A stretch of DNA of 64,000 bases, from assembly GCF_000720325.1 (NCBI RefSeq), contig NZ_JOJM01000001.1, forward strand, positions 124,001 to 188,000, in the 5' to 3' direction. Positions 43,055 through 52,090 of this stretch are shown here, piece after piece. The notes beneath the pieces are model-generated. The model saw only the letters and a list, made by a program, of their open reading frames with translations, made no database searches and had not been told where the DNA came from. Position 1 is the stretch's first letter, and every line of letters begins with the position of its first letter. The translations under genes and the position numbers were made by a program. Origin of the DNA: Streptomyces sp. NRRL B-1347. Lineage in GTDB: Bacteria; Actinomycetota; Actinomycetes; Streptomycetales; Streptomycetaceae.

Positions 43055-44998
43055 GTGGCGACGACCGTGCGACGCGACGTACTGACCCTGCCCGCCGCCG
43101 CGTTGGGCCCGGACAACCCGCTGCCGCCGCTGCGCCTTCCGCGCGAGCCGCACCGGGTCGACGACAGCGCGCGGCAGGGGCTGCCGCGCGACATGGCGCG
43201 CCAACTCGGCTACGAGCCGCTGCGCTCGGTCCTGCCCGCGCCGCTGCGGGACGGCTACGGCAGACGGCGTACGGCCACCTCTTTCGACGTGCTCGTCCTG
43301 GAGAACGAGCGGCTGCGCGCCACCGTCCTGCCCGGCATGGGCGGTCGCGTGCACTCGCTCGTGCACAAGCCGACCGGGCGCGAACTGCTGTACCGGAACC
43401 AGGTGTTCCAGCCCGCGTGCTTCGCCCTGAACGGCGCCTGGTACGCGGGCGGCATCGAGTGGAACATCGGCGCCACCGGGCACACCGCGCTGTCCTGCGC
43501 GCCCCTGCACGCCGCCGTCGTGACCGCGCCCGACGGCGGCCCGATGCTGCGCCTGTGGGAGTGGGAGCGGCTGCGGGACGTGCCCTTCCAGGTCGACCTG
43601 TGGCTGCCGGAGGACTCCGACTTCCTGCATGTGGGCGTGCGGATCCGCAATCCGCACGAGAAGCCCGTGCCCGTCTACTGGTGGTCCAACACCGCCGTGC
43701 CCGAGGAGCGCAGGGTGCTCGCGCCCGCCGCCGAGGCCTGGCGGTACGACTACGCGCGCGCCCTCTCCCGGGTGCCGGTGCCCGAGCCCCACGGCCCGTA
43801 CGCCGCCGACCACTTCTACGACGTGCCGGACGGCGCGCGCCGCTGGATAGCCGCGCTCGACGCCGACGGGCACGGCCTCGTCCAGACGTCCACGGCCGCG
43901 CTGCGCGGGCGCAAGCAGTTCCGGTGGGGCGCGGGCAGCGGCGGGCGGCGCTGGCAGGAGTGGCTGACCGGGCAGGACTCCGGCGGGTACGCGGAGATCC
44001 AGGCGGGGCTCGCGCGCACGCAGCTGGAGCACGTGCGGCTCGACGCGGAGAGCGAGGTCGCCTGGCTGGAGTCGTACGGTCCGCTGTCGCTCCCCGCGGA
44101 CGTGGCGCACGGGGACGACTGGGCGGCGGCCCGCGCGGCGGCCGAGGCGGGGCTCGCCGACGCGCTGCCGCCGTCGGCGGTGGACGCGGCGTACGAGCGG
44201 TGGCTGCCGTACGCCGACGACGAGCCGGGGGAGACGCTCGCCGTCGGCTCCGGCTGGGGCGCGCTCGAAGTGCTGCGGGGCGAGTACAAGCTGCCGGGCA
44301 CGCCGTTCGCCGAGGCCACGCTCGGGCCCGAGCAGGAGCCGTGGCTCGAACTGCTGCGGTCCGGGGCGGTGCCGGAGCCGTCCGGGACCGGGGCGCCCGG
44401 GCCCACGCTCGTCGCCCGGCACTGGCGGGACATGCTGGAGACGGCGCCCGCGCGGCCGCACGCCGAGTACCACCTCGGGGTCGCGCAGTGGCACGCGGGG
44501 GACCGGGCGCAGGCGGAGCGCAGCTGGGAGCGCGGGCTCGAACGGGCCGCGGTGCGCTGGCCGCTGCTGCGCTGCCTGGCGGTGGCCGACCTGGAGTCGG
44601 GGCACGGGGAGCGGGCCGCCGACCGGTACGAGGAGGCCTTCGCGGACCTGGGCGAGACCGAGGCGGCGGGGGCCGTGGGAGCGGCGCTCGGCCGGGAGGC
44701 GATCGAGGCGCTCCTCGCCGTGGGCCGTGCGGAGGCGGCGCGCGGGGTCTGGCGGCGGCTGGGCCCCGCCGTCCGGGAGCTCGGGCGCTTCCGGTTGCTC
44801 GACGTCAGGCTCCTGGTCGCGGAGGGGGACGCGGCCGGGGCGCGCGCGGTGCTCGACGAGGGCTTCGAGGTGGCGGATCTGCGCGAGGGGGACGAGGGCT
44901 TGGGCGAGCTGTGGGCGGCGGTGGCACCGGGGGTGCCGGTGCCACGGCGCTACGACTTCCGGATGCGTCCTGCCGCGGCCCCGGAGAGCGGGGCCTGA
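43055..44998 (+). CDS. DUF5107 domain protein with C-terminal TPR region
   Basis: 647 residues. Residues about 60-330 match the galactose-mutarotase-like DUF5107 fold: LPGMGGRVHSLVHKPTGREL, NQVFQPACFALNGAWYAGGI and EWNIGATGHT, with PVYWWSNTAVPE further on. Residues about 440-620 are helical and TPR-like (AEYHLGVAQWHAGDRAQAER, GERAADRYEEAFADL). The fold suggests sugar binding; plant-cell-wall or storage-sugar context is typical but nothing nearby confirms it. GTG start with TGAGGAG upstream. Confidence 0.87.
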   Translation: MATTVRRDVLTLPAAALGPDNPLPPLRLPREPHRVDDSARQGLPRDMARQLGYEPLRSVLPAPLRDGYGRRRTATSFDVLVLENERLRATVLPGMGGRVHSLVHKPTGRELLYRNQVFQPACFALNGAWYAGGIEWNIGATGHTALSCAPLHAAVVTAPDGGPMLRLWEWERLRDVPFQVDLWLPEDSDFLHVGVRIRNPHEKPVPVYWWSNTAVPEERRVLAPAAEAWRYDYARALSRVPVPEPHGPYAADHFYDVPDGARRWIAALDADGHGLVQTSTAALRGRKQFRWGAGSGGRRWQEWLTGQDSGGYAEIQAGLARTQLEHVRLDAESEVAWLESYGPLSLPADVAHGDDWAAARAAAEAGLADALPPSAVDAAYERWLPYADDEPGETLAVGSGWGALEVLRGEYKLPGTPFAEATLGPEQEPWLELLRSGAVPEPSGTGAPGPTLVARHWRDMLETAPARPHAEYHLGVAQWHAGDRAQAERSWERGLERAAVRWPLLRCLAVADLESGHGERAADRYEEAFADLGETEAAGAVGAALGREAIEALLAVGRAEAARGVWRRLGPAVRELGRFRLLDVRLLVAEGDAAGARAVLDEGFEVADLREGDEGLGELWAAVAPGVPVPRRYDFRMRPAAAPESGA

Positions 44999-45034
44999 GT
45001 TCCCGGTGCGGGGCGGCCCGGCGCGGCGGTGACG

Positions 45035-45382
45035 TCACGCGTTGCGGTCGACGTACTCGAAGACCGTGCCGTCCGGGTGCATCGCGATCAGATTGCGGCC
45101 CGCGGGGGTGGGGACGGGGCCCGCGACGATGTGGGCGCCGGAGGCGGTGAGCGTGGCGTGGGCCTCGTCGACGTCCTTCACGGCGATGGTCGCCGTGACC
45201 TTGCGCAGGATCTCCAGCTCGTGCTCGGGCCCGCTCATCAGCAGGAAGCACCCGACCGAGGCGACCGAGACGCCGCCCCGGTCGAAGCGCATCGCTGTGC
45301 TGCCCGTCAGCCGCTCGTAGAAGGAGACGGACGCCTCCAGATCGGTCACGCAGACACGCAGCACGGTTCCCAGGATTTCCAT
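45035..45382 (-). CDS. VOC (glyoxalase/bleomycin-resistance fold) protein
   Basis: 115 residues: two beta-alpha-beta-beta-beta modules beginning MEILGTVLRVCVTDLEASVS with FYERLTGS, and KVTATIAVKDVDEAHATLTA, ending PDGTVFEYVDRNA. The final Glu (FEYVD) is the usual metal ligand. Substrate unknown. Convergent with the DUF5107 gene. Confidence 0.85.
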   Translation of the reverse strand: MEILGTVLRVCVTDLEASVSFYERLTGSTAMRFDRGGVSVASVGCFLLMSGPEHELEILRKVTATIAVKDVDEAHATLTASGAHIVAGPVPTPAGRNLIAMHPDGTVFEYVDRNA

Positions 45383-45447
45383 ACGAACGAGCCTAGTTGG
45401 CCGGGGCCGGGCAGGAGATCCATTCGGCCGAGGTCACGCGCGCGGGC

Positions 45448-46002
45448 TCACGCGCCCTTGGTGACCTTGCGGATGGCGTCCCGGGTGCGGTCCACGACGG
45501 TAGCGACCGGCGCCGTCGCGACGTTCTTCAGGGCGGTGTCCGTGCCGGGGTGCGGCCGCGTCGGCGCGACGGCCTCGGCGGCCCGCACGGCGCGGGCGAG
45601 GGTCTCCAGCTTCTTCCGGTCGGTGACGCGGTGGAAGTGCGCGAACTCGTACCGCTCCTCGGCCTCGGCGTGCGCGAGCACGTCCTGGCGCAGCGCGGCG
45701 AACAGGTCAAGGAACTCCGGGGAGTCCGGGTCCATGTCATCGAGCCGGGCCAGGGCCTCCTTGGCCCCTTCCTCCTCCTTGAGGCGGTCGGCGACGACCA
45801 GCTCGCCGCCGTCGATGTTCCTGCGGGCGAAGGGGTGGACGACCTCCTCCTCGGCGGTCTCGTGCACCGCGAGGAGCCGGACGGCGTCCTGGAAGCACTC
45901 CTTGCGCTCCTCGCCCTTGGTGGTCGCCACCTTGTCGAGCAGCTCGCGTATCGCCGTGTGCTGTGCCGTGAGCAGCTCCACGACGTCGTTGCGCTCGGTC
46001 AT
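45448..46002 (-). CDS. Hemerythrin-domain (HHE) protein
   Basis: 184 residues. Di-iron ligand motifs appear in order: LTAQHTAIRELLDK, LAVHETAEEEVVHPFARRN and DVLAHAEAEERYEFAHFHR. The C-terminal 60 residues are Ala/Val-rich without clear structure. HHE proteins sense or bind oxygen, NO or iron. ATG at 46000-46002 follows GGGAGGAAGG. A GGGTAC sigma-B-like -10 lies in the palindrome at 46064-46077, with GCGT 16 bp upstream. Confidence 0.88.
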   Translation of the reverse strand: MTERNDVVELLTAQHTAIRELLDKVATTKGEERKECFQDAVRLLAVHETAEEEVVHPFARRNIDGGELVVADRLKEEEGAKEALARLDDMDPDSPEFLDLFAALRQDVLAHAEAEERYEFAHFHRVTDRKKLETLARAVRAAEAVAPTRPHPGTDTALKNVATAPVATVVDRTRDAIRKVTKGA

Positions 46003-46063
46003 CGTCGGCCTTCCTCCCGGTCCGTCTCCACGGACCTCTCGGGTGTCCTTCCGGTGCGAGCGG

Positions 46064-46113
46064 CCCGGGTACCCGGGGCCAAGGGTCGTTACGCGCCGCG
46101 ACCGCGGGGTACC
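46064..46113. promoter_or_regulatory. Divergent sigma-B-like promoter elements
   Basis: The 14-bp palindrome CCCGGGTACCCGGG (46064-46077) contains GGGTAC on the minus strand, 16 bp from GCGT, fitting GNNT-N14-16-GGGTAY. A second GGGTACC near 46107 on the plus strand lies 15 bp after GTTA, in front of the holin-like gene. The same 14-mer recurs at 61084. Confidence 0.45.
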
Positions 46114-46121
46114 CGGCGGCC

Positions 46122-46739
46122 ATGACTGCATCGGACCCTCACCACCAGCATCCGATCCCCCCTTCGAGCACGCCGAGCACGCCGAGCACACCGAGCACAC
46201 CGAGTGCACCGAGTGCACCGGGCAAGGCGGCCACCGGCCTCGCGACCCCCGCGACGGCGCTGAGCGACGCGCTGTCGCAGGTCGTCCACGAGGCGGTACG
46301 CGCGTCCCTGCAGGAGTCGGTGCGCACCGAACTGCGCACCCAGCTCCGCGCCGAGCTCGCCGACGCGGCGCGAAAGCAGCGCCGCAAGGCCTCGCTGTAC
46401 GCGACGGCCGGAGTCTTCGCGCTGTACGCGGGCGCCGCCGCGGCGCTCACCCTCGGACTGGTCGTCGCGATCGGCCTGCCCGGCTGGGCGGCGGGCCTGA
46501 TCGTCACCGCACTGCTCGCGGCCGTGGCCGTGGTCCTGCGCAACGCGGCCCGGCCCGCCCGGTCCGCGCCCCCTGCCGACAGCCGCGCCTCCGAGGGCGC
46601 CGCGGCGGCCGAGCACGCCGTGCCCCCCGCTCCCCGCGGCGGCCCGGGCACCGCCGACTTCCCGGCGGTGCCGGCCACCCCGCCCGGCGTCACCACGCCG
46701 CCCGCCAGCTCCGAGTTGCCGAGCCCGCGGGCGCGCTGA
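46122..46739 (+). CDS. Holin-X-like membrane protein with STP repeat
   Basis: 205 residues. An N-terminal low-complexity head with six 3-residue repeats (STP/SAP) is encoded by six 9-bp units at 46167-46220. An amphipathic helix (LSQVVHEAVRASLQESVRTE) leads to two transmembrane helices (LYATAGVFALYAGAAAALTL, GLPGWAAGLIVTALLAAVAV). The tail is Pro/Ala-rich. It resembles actinobacterial 'phage holin family' proteins, chromosomal membrane proteins often in stress regulons. Divergent from the hemerythrin gene. Confidence 0.75.
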   Translation: MTASDPHHQHPIPPSSTPSTPSTPSTPSAPSAPGKAATGLATPATALSDALSQVVHEAVRASLQESVRTELRTQLRAELADAARKQRRKASLYATAGVFALYAGAAAALTLGLVVAIGLPGWAAGLIVTALLAAVAVVLRNAARPARSAPPADSRASEGAAAAEHAVPPAPRGGPGTADFPAVPATPPGVTTPPASSELPSPRAR

Positions 46740-46767
46740 GGCGGGCCGTGGGGGCGTACGGGCCCTG

Positions 46768-47397
46768 TCAGCCGCCGTCGGCACCGGGGCGGCCCGCGCC
46801 GGGACCCGCCGGGCCCTCGCCCACCGCCACCGCGTCCGGCAGCCAGCCCGTCGCGCCGAGGACCGCCGCCGCCACCTCGCCCACCGTGCGGCCGTCCGTC
46901 GCCACCCGGTGCGTGCCCGCGGGGACGCGCGCGTCCAGGTGCCGCGCCATGTGCGCGCTGCGGCGCAGCTGCCGTGCCAGCTCCGAACCCCGCTCCCGGG
47001 CCGTCAGGCGCTGCTCGGCCGTCGCGTCCGTGGCCGTGAGCAGGACGCGGACGAGGCGCGGCGACCCGAGGGCCTCCGTGAAGATCCACTCCTCGCTGCC
47101 GAGCACGGCTGCCGTGTTCGTGTACACGAGCCGACGGCAGCCCAGAGCCGCGTAGTTCGCCCACAGCGCCGCGAGGTTGCGGGTGGTGAGCCGCGAGCGG
47201 TCCGGGTCGTCCGGCGGCGCGGGATGCACCGTGTCCAGTACGTCGCCCTCGATCAGGGCGTGACCGACGTCGGCGGCCCGCAGCCGGGCCGCGACCTCCC
47301 AGCCCACGGACGTCTTGCCGACCCCGGAACGGCCCCCGATGAGCAGGACCTCCGGGTGTGCCCCACCCAGCGGCTGTGCTTCCCTCAGCGCATTCAT
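46768..47397 (-). CDS. P-loop NTP-binding kinase-like protein
   Basis: 209 residues. Walker A is LLIGGRSGVGKTSVGWEVAA; LIEGDVLDTVHP resembles the substrate-binding acidic site of small-molecule kinases, and RLVRVLLTATDATAEQRLTA with RERGSELARQL provides the lid. Similar proteins are annotated as adenylyl-sulfate or shikimate-type kinases without proof. Substrate unknown. It lies 29 bp beyond the next gene upstream on the same strand. Confidence 0.75.
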   Translation of the reverse strand: MNALREAQPLGGAHPEVLLIGGRSGVGKTSVGWEVAARLRAADVGHALIEGDVLDTVHPAPPDDPDRSRLTTRNLAALWANYAALGCRRLVYTNTAAVLGSEEWIFTEALGSPRLVRVLLTATDATAEQRLTARERGSELARQLRRSAHMARHLDARVPAGTHRVATDGRTVGEVAAAVLGATGWLPDAVAVGEGPAGPGAGRPGADGG

Positions 47398-47426
47398 GAC
47401 CGCGAGCGTCCCAAGCAGGGCTGCCC

Positions 47427-48545
47427 TCACGCCACCCGGTATTCCTGCACCTCCCCCGACCGCAGCGCGAGCCCGTGCCCCACACCCCCGTCCGGCCGCA
47501 CCGCCCCGCCCGTCGGGTCGAGTACGCCGTCGAAGAACATCGACTCGATCCGCACGTGGTCGTGGAACCACTCCACGTGCCGCAGGTTCGGCACGCACGC
47601 CGCGGCCGCCGCGTGCGCGTGCGGGGCGCCGTGCGCCGACACCTCCAGGCCGTGCGCCTGGGCCAGGGCCGCCGCGCGCAGCCACTCGGTGAGGCCGCCG
47701 CAGCGGGTCGCGTCGACCTGGAGGCAGTCCACCACGGGGACCATGCGGGCGAAGTAGGGCAGGTCGCAGCCGTACTCGCCGGCCGTCACGTCACAGACGA
47801 GGGCGTCCCGTACGAGGGCGAGCCCGCGCAGGTCGTCGGACGACACCGGCTCCTCGAACCAGCCGACGCCGTGCTCGGCGAGGACCCGGCCGACGCGCAC
47901 CGCCTGCTTGCGGGTGTAGCCGCCGTTCGCGTCGACGTACAACTCGGCCTGCCGGCCGATGACCTGGCGGGCCGCGCGGACCCGGGCGATGTCACGGGCC
48001 GCGGCGCGGCCCCAGTCCTCCCCGACCTTGATCTTGACGCGGGGGATGTGCTGGCCGTGCACCCAGCCGTTGAGCTGCGCCGCCAAGTGTGTGGCGTGGT
48101 ACGTCGTGAAGCCGCCGCTGCCGTACACCGGCACGTCGGCGCGGGCCGCGCCGAGCAGCCGCACCAGCGGCACCTCCAGGAGGCGGGCCTTGAGGTCCCA
48201 CAGGGCGATGTCGACCGCCGAGAGCGCGCGGGTCGCGATGCCGGGGCGGCCCGCGTCGCGCACGGCCTTGGCCATCGCGTCGTGCGCCGCCGGAATGTCC
48301 AGGGCGTCCCGGCCCGTGAGGACCGGCGCGAGCTGTTCGCGCACCACGTCGACGGCGGCGCTGGGCGCGTACGTCCAGCCGGTGCCGGTGGTGTCGGCGG
48401 CGCGGACCTCCACGACGGCGATCGTCGTGGCGTCCCAGGCGAACGTGGCGTCGGCCTCCGGCGCGTCGGCGGGCACCGTGTACGCGGACACGACGGGCGG
48501 CTCCAGAGGGACCGCGTCCGACGGGGACGGACCGGGCGGCTTCAT
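47427..48545 (-). CDS. Enolase-superfamily enzyme (mandelate racemase/muconate lactonizing type)
   Basis: 372 residues. The barrel shows the catalytic VKIKVGEDW Lys pair, metal ligands in ELYVDANGGYT (Asp), GWFEEPVSSDD (Glu) and VTAGEYGCD (Glu), and a late VSAHGAPHAHAA with a His. These enzymes abstract the alpha-proton of a carboxylate; many actinobacterial members dehydrate sugar acids. The substrate cannot be read from sequence. Start at the ATG 48543-48545 with GAGAGG upstream; a longer frame upstream is Arg-rich and discounted. Confidence 0.88.
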   Translation of the reverse strand: MKPPGPSPSDAVPLEPPVVSAYTVPADAPEADATFAWDATTIAVVEVRAADTTGTGWTYAPSAAVDVVREQLAPVLTGRDALDIPAAHDAMAKAVRDAGRPGIATRALSAVDIALWDLKARLLEVPLVRLLGAARADVPVYGSGGFTTYHATHLAAQLNGWVHGQHIPRVKIKVGEDWGRAAARDIARVRAARQVIGRQAELYVDANGGYTRKQAVRVGRVLAEHGVGWFEEPVSSDDLRGLALVRDALVCDVTAGEYGCDLPYFARMVPVVDCLQVDATRCGGLTEWLRAAALAQAHGLEVSAHGAPHAHAAAAACVPNLRHVEWFHDHVRIESMFFDGVLDPTGGAVRPDGGVGHGLALRSGEVQEYRVA

Positions 48546-48653
48546 CGGACGGCCTCTCTCACGACGGGACGGACGGGCCCGCCCGCGACGGGACGTCCGC
48601 GACTTACGCGCCCGCGCGCCCCGCGAGAGCCCCGCTGGGGGCCGGTCCGCCCC

Positions 48654-48718
48654 GCACGGGTAACCCGTGCTTCCACGCGGCAAACGGCGGGGCGTTTCAC
48701 CCCGGCGGCCACGGGCAC
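48654..48718. promoter_or_regulatory. Symmetrical promoter-like region between divergent genes
   Basis: On plus, GTTT (48694-48697) is 15 bp before GGGCAC (48713-48718). On minus, GTTT (AAAC at 48682-48685) is 15 bp before GGGTTA (plus 48661-48666). Both resemble degenerate sigma-B promoters. GCACGGGT-A-ACCCGTGC (48654-48670) is an inverted repeat over the minus one. The rest of 48546-48828 has no gene, only an inverted repeat at 48772-48802. Confidence 0.3.
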
Positions 48719-48828
48719 CTGGGAGGTCCGTGCGGGAGCACACGCACCGTCGCCCGCACCGGTAGCCCAGAGGCATCCGTGCGCGAACACCGTACGGATG
48801 CCGTGCCGCACTCCACCGGAGGCGCAAC

Positions 48829-50199
48829 GTGAGCCGAGCATCCCACCGCCCGCACGTCGTGATCGTCGGTGCCGGCTTCGCCGGGTTCCAGGCCGCGCGC
48901 ACCCTCGCGCGGCTCGCCCGCCGCCGGGCCGACGTCACCCTGCTCAACCCCACCGACTACTTCCTCTACCTGCCCCTGCTGCCACAGGTCGCCGCGGGCG
49001 TCCTCGAACCGCGGCGCGTCACCGTGTCGCTCTCGGGCGCCCTCAAGCACGTCCGGCTCGTCCTCGGCGAGGCCGACGGCATCGACCTGGAACACCGCGC
49101 CGTGCGCTACACCGGCCCGGAGGGCGAGCGCGGCGAACTGACCTACGACCGCCTCGTCCTCGCCGTCGGCAGCGTCAACAAGCTGCTGCCGGTGCCCGGC
49201 GTCGCCGAGCACGCGCACGGCTTCCGCGGCCTGCCGGAGGCGCTGTACCTGCGCGACCACGTGACCCGGCAGATCGAGCTCGCCGCCGCCGCGCCGGACG
49301 CCGCCACCTGCCGGGCCCGCTGCACCTTCGTCGTCGTCGGCGCGGGCTACACCGGCGTCGAAGTCGCCGCGCACGGGCAGCTGTTCACCCGGTCCCTGGT
49401 GCGCCACAAGCCGCTGCGCGCCGGGATCGAACCCCGCTGGCTGCTCCTGGACATCGCGCCGCGCGTCCTGCCGGAGCTCGACCGGCGGCTCTCGACGACC
49501 GCCGACCGCGTCCTGCGCGGCCGCGGCGTGGAGGTCCGCACGGGCACCTCCGTGAAGGAGGCCACGCGCGAGGGCGTCCTCCTCGACGACGGCGACACGG
49601 TCGACACGCGCACCCTCGTGTGGTGCGTCGGCGTGCGCCCCGACCCGCTCGTCGCCGGGATCGGCGAGCCCCTGGAGCGCGGGCGCCTCGTCGTCGACCC
49701 GTTCCTGAACGTGCCGGGCCACCCCGAGGTGTTCGCCTGCGGGGACGCGGCGGCCGTGCCCGACCTGGCCGAGCCGGGGAGGTTCACGGCCATGACCGCC
49801 CAGCACGCCTGGCGGCAGGGCAAGGTCGCGGGCCGCAACGTGGCGGCCTCGCTCGACATCGGCAGGCGCGGCGCCTACCGCCACCACGACCTCGGCTTCA
49901 CCGTCGACCTCGGCGGCGTCAAGGGCGCCGCCAACCCGCTCGGCGTCCCGCTGTCCGGGCCGCTCGCCGGGGCCGTCACCCGCGGCTACCACCTGGCCGC
50001 CATGCCCGGCAACCGCGTGCGCGTCGCCGCCGACTGGCTCCTCGACGCGGTCCTGCCGCGCCAGGGCGTGCAGCTCGGCCTCGTCCGGTCGTGGTCGGTG
50101 CCGCTCGACACGGCGTCGCCCGAGCTCGCCCGGGTGCCCGGCGGGCCCGCCCCCGGCCGGAGCCCCGAGTCCGCGCCCGAGACCAAGCCCGAGGAGTGA
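48829..50199 (+). CDS. FAD-dependent NADH dehydrogenase (NDH-2-like)
   Basis: 456 residues. FAD motif HVVIVGAGFAGFQAARTLAR at the N-terminus, NAD motif FVVVGAGYTGVEVAAHG near residue 170, and the FAD-ribityl motif EVFACGDAAAVPD near residue 300. The C-terminus (about 370-430) holds amphipathic and hydrophobic stretches suitable for membrane attachment. NDH-2 enzymes pass electrons from NADH to menaquinone without proton pumping. GTG start with CGGAGG seven bases upstream. Followed at 6 bp by transketolase. Confidence 0.88.
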   Translation: MSRASHRPHVVIVGAGFAGFQAARTLARLARRRADVTLLNPTDYFLYLPLLPQVAAGVLEPRRVTVSLSGALKHVRLVLGEADGIDLEHRAVRYTGPEGERGELTYDRLVLAVGSVNKLLPVPGVAEHAHGFRGLPEALYLRDHVTRQIELAAAAPDAATCRARCTFVVVGAGYTGVEVAAHGQLFTRSLVRHKPLRAGIEPRWLLLDIAPRVLPELDRRLSTTADRVLRGRGVEVRTGTSVKEATREGVLLDDGDTVDTRTLVWCVGVRPDPLVAGIGEPLERGRLVVDPFLNVPGHPEVFACGDAAAVPDLAEPGRFTAMTAQHAWRQGKVAGRNVAASLDIGRRGAYRHHDLGFTVDLGGVKGAANPLGVPLSGPLAGAVTRGYHLAAMPGNRVRVAADWLLDAVLPRQGVQLGLVRSWSVPLDTASPELARVPGGPAPGRSPESAPETKPEE

Positions 50200-50205
50200 A
50201 CGACC

Positions 50206-52077
50206 ATGACCGAGACCACCCCGCGCGGCTCCACCGCGCCGGACCAACTCAGCGAACTGGCGCGGCAGTTGCGCGTCGACTCCGTGCGCGCCGCGGCCGC
50301 CGCCGGATCCGGGCACCCCACCTCGTCCCTGTCGGCGGCCGACCTGGTGGCGGTGCTCTTCGCCCGCCACCTCAAGTACGACTTCCAGCGCCCCGACCAC
50401 CCCGGCAACGACCGGTTCATCCTCTCCAAGGGACACGCGTCGCCGCTGCTGTACGCCGCGTACAAGGCGGCGGGCGCGCTCGGCGACGAGGAGCTGCTCA
50501 CCTTCCGCAAGCAGGGCAGCCGCCTCGAAGGCCATCCGACGCCGCGCCGCCTGCCGTGGGTCGAGGTCGCCACCGGCTCGCTCGGCCAGGGCCTCGCCGT
50601 CGGCGTCGGCATGGCCCTGTCCGGCAAGCGGCTCGACCGCATCCCCTACCGGGTCTGGGTGCTGTGCGGCGACGGCGAACTGGCCGAGGGCGCCGTGTGG
50701 GAGGCCGCGGAGCACGCCGCGTACGAGCGCCTGGACAACCTCACCGCGCTCGTCGACGTGAACCGGCTCGGTCAGCGCGGGCCCACCCGGCACGAGGGCG
50801 ACCTCGACGCGTACGCGCGCCGCCTGAAGGCCTTCGGCTGGCACGTCGTCGCCGTCGACGGGCACGACATCGAGGCGGTCGACCGCGCCCTGCACGAGGC
50901 GCGCTCCACCACCGGCCAGCCCACCGCCGTCCTCGCCCGCACCCTCAAGGGCAAGGGCGTCGCGTCCGCGGAGGACCGCGAGGGCCTGCACGGCAAGCCG
51001 CTGCCCGACGCCGACGCCGCGGTCGCGGAGCTCGGCGGCCCCGGGCGGCTGCGCGTCAACGTCCAGGTGCCGCCCGCGGCCCGCGTGCTGCGCGCCACCC
51101 GCAGCGGCCACCTGGAGCTGCCCCGGTACGAGGTGGGCGCCGAGGTGGCGACCCGGGACGCCTTCGGCCAGGCGCTCGCGGCGCTCGGCACGGCACGCGG
51201 CGACGTCGTCGCCCTCGACGGCGAGGTCGGCGACTCCACCCGCGCGGAACTCTTCGCCAAGGAGCACCCCGAGCGGTACTTCGAGTGCTACATCGCCGAA
51301 CAGCAGCTGGTCGCCGCCGCTGTGGGCCTGGCCCGGCGCGGCTGGGTGCCGTACGCGGCCACGTTCGCGGCGTTCCTCACCCGCGCCCACGACTTCGTGC
51401 GCATGGCGGCCGTCAGCGGCGCCGGCATCGGCCTCGTGGGCTCGCACGCGGGCGTCGCCGTCGGCCAGGACGGGCCGTCCCAGATGGGCCTGGAGGACCT
51501 GGCGATGTTCCGCGCCGTGCCCGACTCCACCGTCCTGTACCCGTGCGACGCCCCGCAGACGGCGCGGCTCGTCGCCGCCATGGCCGACCTCGACGGCGTG
51601 CGCTACCTGCGCACGACGCGCGGCGCGACCCCCGTCCTCTACGGCCCCGGCGAGGAGTTCCCCGTCGGCGGGTCCAAGGTGCTGCGCTCCAGCGACGCCG
51701 ACCGGCTCACGGTCGTCGCCGCCGGAGTGACCGTCCACGAGGCGCTCGCCGCCGCCGGCGCCCTCGACCGCGAGGGCATCCCGGTGCGCGTCGTCGACCT
51801 GTACTCGGTCAAGCCCGTCGACCGGCGCACGCTGCGCGAGGCCGCCGAGCGGACGGGCTGTCTGCTCACCGTCGAGGACCACCGGCAGGAGGGCGGCATC
51901 GGCGACGCCGTCCTGGACGCGTTCAGCGACGGCAGCCCCGTGCCGCGCCTGGTGCGCCTCGCGGTCACCGGCGTGCCCGGGTCCGCGTCGCCCGCCGAGC
52001 AGCTGCGGGCCGCGGGGATCGACGCGGAGTCCATCGCGGCGGCCGTACGGCTGCTCGTGGAACACGTGGTGCGCTGA
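50206..52077 (+). CDS. tkt: Transketolase (single-chain, short type)
   Basis: 623 residues. ThDP-binding motif GDGELAEGAVWEAAEHA with DVNRLGQ completes the GDG-N signature; ILSKGHASPLLY carries the conserved His; the pyrimidine-domain Glu is in YIAEQQLVAAAVGLARRG. The C-terminal domain starts near 490. At 623 residues it is shorter than classical transketolase (about 665) and resembles the archaeal/DXS-like fused type. It exchanges two-carbon units between sugar phosphates. Second copy status cannot be judged here. Tightly linked to the NDH-2 and polymerase genes. Confidence 0.9.
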   Translation: MTETTPRGSTAPDQLSELARQLRVDSVRAAAAAGSGHPTSSLSAADLVAVLFARHLKYDFQRPDHPGNDRFILSKGHASPLLYAAYKAAGALGDEELLTFRKQGSRLEGHPTPRRLPWVEVATGSLGQGLAVGVGMALSGKRLDRIPYRVWVLCGDGELAEGAVWEAAEHAAYERLDNLTALVDVNRLGQRGPTRHEGDLDAYARRLKAFGWHVVAVDGHDIEAVDRALHEARSTTGQPTAVLARTLKGKGVASAEDREGLHGKPLPDADAAVAELGGPGRLRVNVQVPPAARVLRATRSGHLELPRYEVGAEVATRDAFGQALAALGTARGDVVALDGEVGDSTRAELFAKEHPERYFECYIAEQQLVAAAVGLARRGWVPYAATFAAFLTRAHDFVRMAAVSGAGIGLVGSHAGVAVGQDGPSQMGLEDLAMFRAVPDSTVLYPCDAPQTARLVAAMADLDGVRYLRTTRGATPVLYGPGEEFPVGGSKVLRSSDADRLTVVAAGVTVHEALAAAGALDREGIPVRVVDLYSVKPVDRRTLREAAERTGCLLTVEDHRQEGGIGDAVLDAFSDGSPVPRLVRLAVTGVPGSASPAEQLRAAGIDAESIAAAVRLLVEHVVR

Positions 52078-52090
52078 CGGGGGAGCGGAC

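Noticed and set aside
46167..46220. Short regular repeats that could be mistaken for a CRISPR array
   Set aside because: Nine-base contiguous coding repeats without spacers, and no cas genes in the window.
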